Positions 60,268 to 64,000 of a stretch of DNA of 64,000 bases are shown in pieces; within the stretch, counting starts at the first letter, position 1, and the number at the start of each line of letters is the position of its first letter. The notes under the pieces were generated by a model. That model saw only the letters and a list, made by a program, of their open reading frames with translations, made no database searches and was not told the origin of the DNA. Position numbers and translations under genes: made by a program. This DNA is from G965205525 sp965205525 (GTDB taxonomy: Bacteria; Pseudomonadota; Gammaproteobacteria; JABABF01): contig OZ242171.1 in assembly GCA_965205525.1 (NCBI GenBank), positions 806,001 through 870,000 on the forward strand. Direction: 5' to 3'.

Positions 60268-61712
60268 TGCGTTTTCGCACCCTGATAGTGTTTACCGTGA
60301 TTGTCATACTGGCGGGCTGCATCCTGCTATTGCTCTTTGCCGGCCAGGAGCAGGAGGGCGGGGGCACCGCTCAGTTTGCCGAGCCCGCCGTCTCAGGAGT
60401 CAGCCCCTGGGAAGACCCGGAGCTGATGGCTGTGGTGGCCCGGGGAGGCGCCTTCGGCGGCGAGTTCTCCCGCATTGTGGCCACGGATATTTTTGGCAGC
60501 AGCAGGGAGGCGGTGCAGGATATGCAGGCCAAAACCAGCGCTGTGGAGGTGGCGCCGCGCAGCTGGCTGATACGCATGCCCATTGTCAATGTGGCTCTTT
60601 TTGAAACCGATGCGGGGCTGGTGCTGGTGGATACCGGGATGCCGGCTGCGGGCCCGGCTATTTTGCAGGCGATGCGAAATCTCAGCGACAAGCCCCTGCA
60701 CACGGTGATTTACACCCACGGCCACGTGGATCACGCCTACGGCACCCAAGCCTTCCTGAATGCCGGTGAAAATCCGGAGATCATCGCTCAGGAGAACCTG
60801 CCCCGGCGCTTTGAGCGCTATCTGCGCTTGCGAGGCTCTCTGGCCAAGTACATGGGGCAGCCCCTGGAAAGCCTGCCGCGGGACCGGGATGACCTGGTCT
60901 GGCCGACCCGCACCTTTCAAGAGCGGCTGGAGCTTTCAATCGGCGGTGAAACTTTTATCCTGCAGCATCACCGGGGGGAGACCGACGATCAGCTTTATGT
61001 CTGGGTGCCGGGCCGGCGGGTGCTGGCGAGCGCTGACTACTACCAGGGCTTTCTGCCCAATGCCGGCAACGGCAAGCGGGTGCAGCGCTATCCCGAGGAA
61101 TGGGCTGTCGCCCTGAGAGAGATGGCGGAGCTGGGCGCAGAACATCTGCTGCCTGCCCACGGCGCTGAAATCACCGGCGATGCGCCGGCTATTCGCCGCC
61201 GGTTTCTGCTCTTGGCGGAGGCCCTGCAATCCATCGTGGACCAGACCTTGGCCGGTCTGAACCGGGGGCTGCGCCAGGAGCATATCTACCGCTCCGTGGA
61301 GCTGCCGGAGTACCTGGCCCGTGAGCACACCCTGCGGGAGCAGTATGTCTCGGTGCAGGATATCTCCAAGATGGTGATCCGGCGCTACACCGGCTGGTGG
61401 GATGATATTCCCTCCCACTGGTCTCCGGCGCCCCTGGAGGAGCAGGCCCGAGAGCTGGCTCTCTTGGCCGGCGGGGCGGAGCGCCTGGCCCGGCGCGCTC
61501 AGGAGCTGATAGCAGAGGACATTCGCCTGGCCGCCCACCTGGCGGACTGGGCCTGGTATGCAGAGCCGGACTCCCCCGAGGTGCAGGAGGCAGTGCTGGC
61601 GGTATACCGGGCCCGCATCCTGCGCCCCGAGAGCAATACCATGGAGATCACCTCCTATCTCAGACATATGGGCCGTGCCTATCGGCGCAGACTGGAGGCC
61701 CGGGAGCAATAG
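60267..61712 (+). CDS. Metallo-beta-lactamase-fold hydrolase, alkylsulfatase-like
   Basis: A 481-residue protein with an N-terminal hydrophobic anchor (about 6-25; it contains LAGC, a possible but unusual lipobox) and the MBL metal motif THGHVDHAYGT (His151, His153, Asp155, His156). A second histidine is in LPAHGAEI. The C-terminal helical part (HWSPAPLEEQARELALLAGG onward) resembles the dimerisation domain of alkyl sulfatases. Substrate is unknown; sulfate-ester hydrolysis is a guess. It follows nudE with a one-base overlap and an AAGGAGAG leader. Confidence 0.8.
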   Translation: MRFRTLIVFTVIVILAGCILLLLFAGQEQEGGGTAQFAEPAVSGVSPWEDPELMAVVARGGAFGGEFSRIVATDIFGSSREAVQDMQAKTSAVEVAPRSWLIRMPIVNVALFETDAGLVLVDTGMPAAGPAILQAMRNLSDKPLHTVIYTHGHVDHAYGTQAFLNAGENPEIIAQENLPRRFERYLRLRGSLAKYMGQPLESLPRDRDDLVWPTRTFQERLELSIGGETFILQHHRGETDDQLYVWVPGRRVLASADYYQGFLPNAGNGKRVQRYPEEWAVALREMAELGAEHLLPAHGAEITGDAPAIRRRFLLLAEALQSIVDQTLAGLNRGLRQEHIYRSVELPEYLAREHTLREQYVSVQDISKMVIRRYTGWWDDIPSHWSPAPLEEQARELALLAGGAERLARRAQELIAEDIRLAAHLADWAWYAEPDSPEVQEAVLAVYRARILRPESNTMEITSYLRHMGRAYRRRLEAREQ

Positions 61713-61907
61713 ATGGAGCCTTCAGCGGCGACTTCGGAAGAGCGGGGCATCGGCGTGGCAGCGATGCCGGATGGGGGAATCGCCGTAATCGGCGAGACAG
61801 CCTCAGAAGGCGCTGGCGGCTGGGATTTGTGGGTGATGAAGCTGAATGCGGCTGGCGATTCGCTGTGGGAGCATGCCTTGAGCGGAGCCGGCGATGAGGA
61901 CAGATGA
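61713..61907 (+). pseudogene. Fragment of a beta-propeller-like repeat protein
   Basis: A 64-residue frame that begins at an ATG directly after the stop of the MBL gene. GIGVAAMPDGGIAVIGETASEG and WDLWVMKLNAAGDSLWEHALSGAGDE have the look of one repeat of delta-60 or PQQ-like propeller proteins. It has no signal sequence and no further repeats, so it is probably a decayed or truncated gene rather than a working protein. Confidence 0.45.
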
Positions 61908-61927
61908 TGCCGTGAGTGCTGCCTAAG

Positions 61928-62422
61928 TTACTTGCGGGATTCCTCCAGCTTCAGCAGGTGCTGCTTAGCCTGGATGCCGCCGCCGAAGCCGGTCAGGGAG
62001 CCGCTGCTGCCGATTACCCGGTGGCAGGGGAGGAGAATGGGCAGGGGGTTTCTGCCGCAGGCGCTGCCCACTGCCCGGCTGGCTCTGGGGCGGCCGATGC
62101 GCTGAGCGAGCTCGCCATAGCTCAGAGTCTCGCCGTAGGGGATGCTGGCCAGTCCGCCCCAGACTGCCACGCTGCCGGAGGAGCCCCTGAGGCTGAGGGG
62201 CAGGTCAAAAACCTTGCGCTTGCCGGCGAAGTATTCCTTGAATTGCTGCTTGGCTTTGAGAAGCAGGGGATTCATGTCCTCGGTCCAGTCCGGGCTGATG
62301 CGGCGTCTGCGCTTGCCTTTAGGGGGCAGGTGAACCTCCAGAATTGCCCCGCTGTCGGCGGCGATCAGCAGCGCCCCCAGGGGGGTGTTCACATGGCAGT
62401 ATCGGACCGGGTTTTTATTCAT
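61928..62422 (-). CDS. ogt: Methylated-DNA--protein-cysteine methyltransferase
   Basis: Repairs O6-alkylguanine by transferring the alkyl group to its own cysteine. The 164-residue protein has the acceptor cysteine in ILLPCHRVIG (Cys133), with IPYGETLSYGELAQRIGRPRASRAVG before it. The N-terminal domain is of the Ogt length. It is a single leftward gene. Confidence 0.94.
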   Translation of the reverse strand: MNKNPVRYCHVNTPLGALLIAADSGAILEVHLPPKGKRRRRISPDWTEDMNPLLLKAKQQFKEYFAGKRKVFDLPLSLRGSSGSVAVWGGLASIPYGETLSYGELAQRIGRPRASRAVGSACGRNPLPILLPCHRVIGSSGSLTGFGGGIQAKQHLLKLEESRK

Positions 62423-62453
62423 GGCTGCAGTTCCTCGCTGACCGATGAAAAGG

Positions 62454-62529
62454 TGGTGCCCAGGGGCGGAATTGAACCACCGACACGAGGATTTTCAGTC
62501 CCCTGCTCTACCGACTGAGCTACCTGGGC
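62454..62529 (-). tRNA. tRNA-Phe (anticodon GAA)
   Basis: On the reverse strand a complete 76-nt tRNA with encoded CCA. The acceptor arm pairs GCCCAGG with CCTGGGC. The anticodon stem GGGGA/TCCTC surrounds CTGAAAA, giving GAA. D loop AGCTCAGTCGGTAGAG and T loop GGTTCAATTCC are standard. It follows yggX by three bases and may be processed from the mutY-yggX transcript. Confidence 0.96.
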
Positions 62530-62532
62530 AAC

Positions 62533-62805
62533 TTAAGACTCCGGGGGCACATAGCCTTCGGGGCGCTCGTAGTCCTCTCCGGAAAAAAACTTCATCATCT
62601 GCTCTTGCAGATGTTTGCGGGCCTTCGGGTCCGCCATATTCAGCCGTCCCTCGTTGATCAGCATGGTCTGGTGCTTCTGCCATTCCTCCCACGCCTGGCG
62701 GGAGATATTTTCATACAGATCCTGTCCGGCCGCTCCGGGAAAGGGCGGCGCATCCAAACCTTCCATGTCGCGCTGATATTTTCTGCAGAATACTGTACGT
62801 GGCAT
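62533..62805 (-). CDS. yggX: Probable Fe(2+)-trafficking protein YggX
   Basis: A 90-residue protein beginning MPRTVFCRKYQRDMEGLDAPPFPG, identical in layout to the family, with Cys7 and the C-terminal segment ADPKARKHLQEQMMKFF. It is thought to protect iron-sulfur enzymes such as MutY. It starts 10 bases after the mutY stop, a conserved pairing. Confidence 0.96.
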   Translation of the reverse strand: MPRTVFCRKYQRDMEGLDAPPFPGAAGQDLYENISRQAWEEWQKHQTMLINEGRLNMADPKARKHLQEQMMKFFSGEDYERPEGYVPPES

Positions 62806-62815
62806 GCGCTGTGCT

Positions 62816-63892
62816 TTACTCTTTGCGGTCCTGTCGCCGCCGGACTCTCTCCTGCCGCAGCCCATCCAGCAGCCGTGCGACCGGTGCCGCCAGGCCGAGG
62901 CGGCGGGGGCGGAGGGGATTGTACCAGAGCCGTTGCTCCTCTTCAGCGATTTCCCGCACCTCGTGTCCGAGCTGCAGACGCACCGGACAGAGCAGCAGCC
63001 GAAAATGCGAGAAGTCGTGGCGGATAACGGGCAGTTTTTCCTCCTTCCCGGCGCAGTCCGCCAGCAGGGCGCGGCAGGCCGGGGGCGGTCCGCCCCGGGG
63101 GGAGCTTTCCGGAAGGCTCCACAGTCCGCCCCAGATGCCGCCGGCGGGCCGCCGCTCCAGCAGGATTTCACCGGCAGGGCTCTCAATGATCCAGGCCCGG
63201 CGTCTCTGTACCGGCAGGGCTTTTTGGCGACGGGGCGGCGGGAAATTCTCCGGCTGTCCCTCCCGGCGGGCCAGGCAGCCTCGGCGAAGAGGGCAGCCTT
63301 GGCAGTTCGGGCGGTGCCGGGTGCAGACACCGGCACCGAGATCCATCATCGCCTGGTTGTATGTGGCGCTGTGTCGCCGGGGGGTGCAGTGCTCGGCCAG
63401 CAGCCACAGCCGTTTTTCCAGGGAGGAGCCCTCGTCCTTCAGGGCGTGAAAGCGGGTCAGCACCCGTCGCACGTTGCCGTCTAAGATGGCGGCGGGCTCG
63501 CCGAAGGCGGCGGCGGCGATGGCACCCGCCGTGGAGCGGCCGATGCCGGGCAGGGCGGCCAGCTCAGCTGCCGTCCTGGGGAAGCGGCCGCCGTGCTCTT
63601 GGCACAGCAGCCGGGCAGTGCGGTGCAGGTTGCGGGCGCGGCTGTAGTAGCCGAGGCCGCTCCAGCAGTGCATCACCTCATCCGGCGAGGCGGCGGCGAG
63701 CTTTCTGAGGCTGGGGAATGCCCGCATAAAGCGGCTGAAATAGGGAATGACCGTGGCCACCCGGGTCTGCTGCAGCATGATTTCGGAAATCCAGACCCGG
63801 TAGGCGCTGGGATTGCGCTGCCAGGGCAGGTCGTGGCGACCGTGGCGCCGGTGCCAGGACAGCACCGCTCGCTGAAATGCTGCAGGTGCCAT
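62816..63892 (-). CDS. mutY: Adenine DNA glycosylase MutY
   Basis: Removes adenine opposite 8-oxoguanine. The 358 residues include catalytic Glu37 (WISEIMLQQT) and Asp138 (ILDGNVRRV), the helix-hairpin-helix LPGIGRSTAGAI and the [4Fe-4S] cysteines 190, 197, 200 and 206. A C-terminal Nudix-like domain recognises 8-oxoG. The chosen start is MAPAAFQRAVLSWHRRHGRHDLPW; a longer form to 63982 would read through the intergenic promoter. Confidence 0.96.
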   Translation of the reverse strand: MAPAAFQRAVLSWHRRHGRHDLPWQRNPSAYRVWISEIMLQQTRVATVIPYFSRFMRAFPSLRKLAAASPDEVMHCWSGLGYYSRARNLHRTARLLCQEHGGRFPRTAAELAALPGIGRSTAGAIAAAAFGEPAAILDGNVRRVLTRFHALKDEGSSLEKRLWLLAEHCTPRRHSATYNQAMMDLGAGVCTRHRPNCQGCPLRRGCLARREGQPENFPPPRRQKALPVQRRRAWIIESPAGEILLERRPAGGIWGGLWSLPESSPRGGPPPACRALLADCAGKEEKLPVIRHDFSHFRLLLCPVRLQLGHEVREIAEEEQRLWYNPLRPRRLGLAAPVARLLDGLRQERVRRRQDRKE

Positions 63893-63927
63893 CGGGGGCG
63901 GGGGGCATATTTTTGGCGACAGGGTTT

Positions 63928-63933
63928 TATAAT
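63928..63933 (+). promoter_or_regulatory. -10 box facing the right-edge gene
   Basis: A perfect TATAAT, 47 bases before the ATG at 63981. The opposite strand through the same bases reads TATTATAAAA and may serve mutY. The -35 boxes are not clear. Confidence 0.4.
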
Positions 63934-63980
63934 AGCGGCTCCGTGACTGCAGCCATTGTACCTGGCCAGCAGGAAAGCCC

Positions 63981-64000
63981 ATGAATAAAAAAGCATCTCC
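63981..64000 (+). CDS. Start of an unidentified gene, cut by the window edge
   Basis: Only six codons (MNKKAS) and two more bases are present, behind an AGGAAAG ribosome site and a -10 box. The gene is divergent from mutY. Nothing about its function can be said. Confidence 0.4.

Noticed and set aside
62806..63336. Upstream extension of the yggX frame
   Set aside because: The added part overlaps mutY and has Arg/Ala/Pro-rich shadow composition; the 90-residue protein from 62805 has the family's exact length.
1..64000. CRISPR arrays, integrases or phage structural genes
   Set aside because: No regularly spaced repeats and no phage or integrase protein motifs were seen on either strand.

Overview
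The window comes from the chromosome of a GC-rich gammaproteobacterium, roughly 60% GC by eye. Gene content and order match, block by block, what I recall of Pseudomonas-type chromosomes: dacA-lipB-lipA facing holA-lptE-leuS; miaB-ybeZ-ybeY-corC-lnt; parC-serB; psd-rhodanese; orn-queG-nnr-tsaE-amiB-mutL-miaA-hfq-hflX; HAD-rppH-ptsP-TSUP-lgt-thyA-folA; mutY-yggX-tRNA-Phe. The species cannot be named from the sequence. The placement as a relative of the Pseudomonadales or Cellvibrionales type is an inference from this synteny.

Layout. 0-12.3 kb holds cell-wall carboxypeptidase and lipoate genes, then a long leftward operon for tRNA modification (miaB), ribosome maturation and RNA metabolism (ybeZ, ybeY), ion or membrane homeostasis (corC), lipoprotein acylation (lnt), leucyl-tRNA synthetase (leuS), LPS transport (lptE) and clamp loading (holA). 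12.3-19.7 kb is an accessory stretch: a class Ic aspartate aminotransferase, an SDR, a low-GC glycosyltransferase-like gene behind a 13-G tract, a sulfotransferase, a luciferase-like oxidoreductase, a PPOX-family oxidoreductase and an MFS transporter. 19.9-29.6 kb has parC, serB, tRNA-Val, the complete epmB/efp/epmA elongation-factor P set, an SDR, a DUF3014 protein, psd and a rhodanese. 29.9-40.3 kb is the conserved orn-to-hflX block, in which neighbours are packed with 4-bp overlaps. 40.4-48.2 kb has gcvH, a thioesterase, a HAD phosphatase, rppH, ptsP, a fused TSUP-Lgt gene, thyA and folA.

48.2-53.7 kb is a six-gene operon for a three-ring TonB energy-transduction system (DUF3450, TtpC-like ExbB, ExbB, ExbD, TonB, TPR). 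53.7-54.9 kb is a small, AT-richer island with a NERD-domain nuclease-like gene between two fragments that look like the tail of an insertion-sequence transposase. 54.9-64 kb carries ilvD, a stand-alone N-acetylglutamate-synthase-type acetyltransferase, pckA, yrfG, nudE, a metallo-beta-lactamase-fold hydrolase, ogt, tRNA-Phe, yggX, mutY, and the first bases of another gene.

Most of the window is housekeeping. The unusual points are an Hfq with an in-frame insertion of about 26 residues inside the Sm fold plus a tandem-repeat tail, a single-frame fusion of a TSUP permease to prolipoprotein diacylglyceryl transferase, the poly-G tract before a transferred-looking glycosyltransferase gene, the kinase-less acetylglutamate synthase, and the NERD island. 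I see no CRISPR array, intact insertion sequence, prophage or wholly new multi-gene system.
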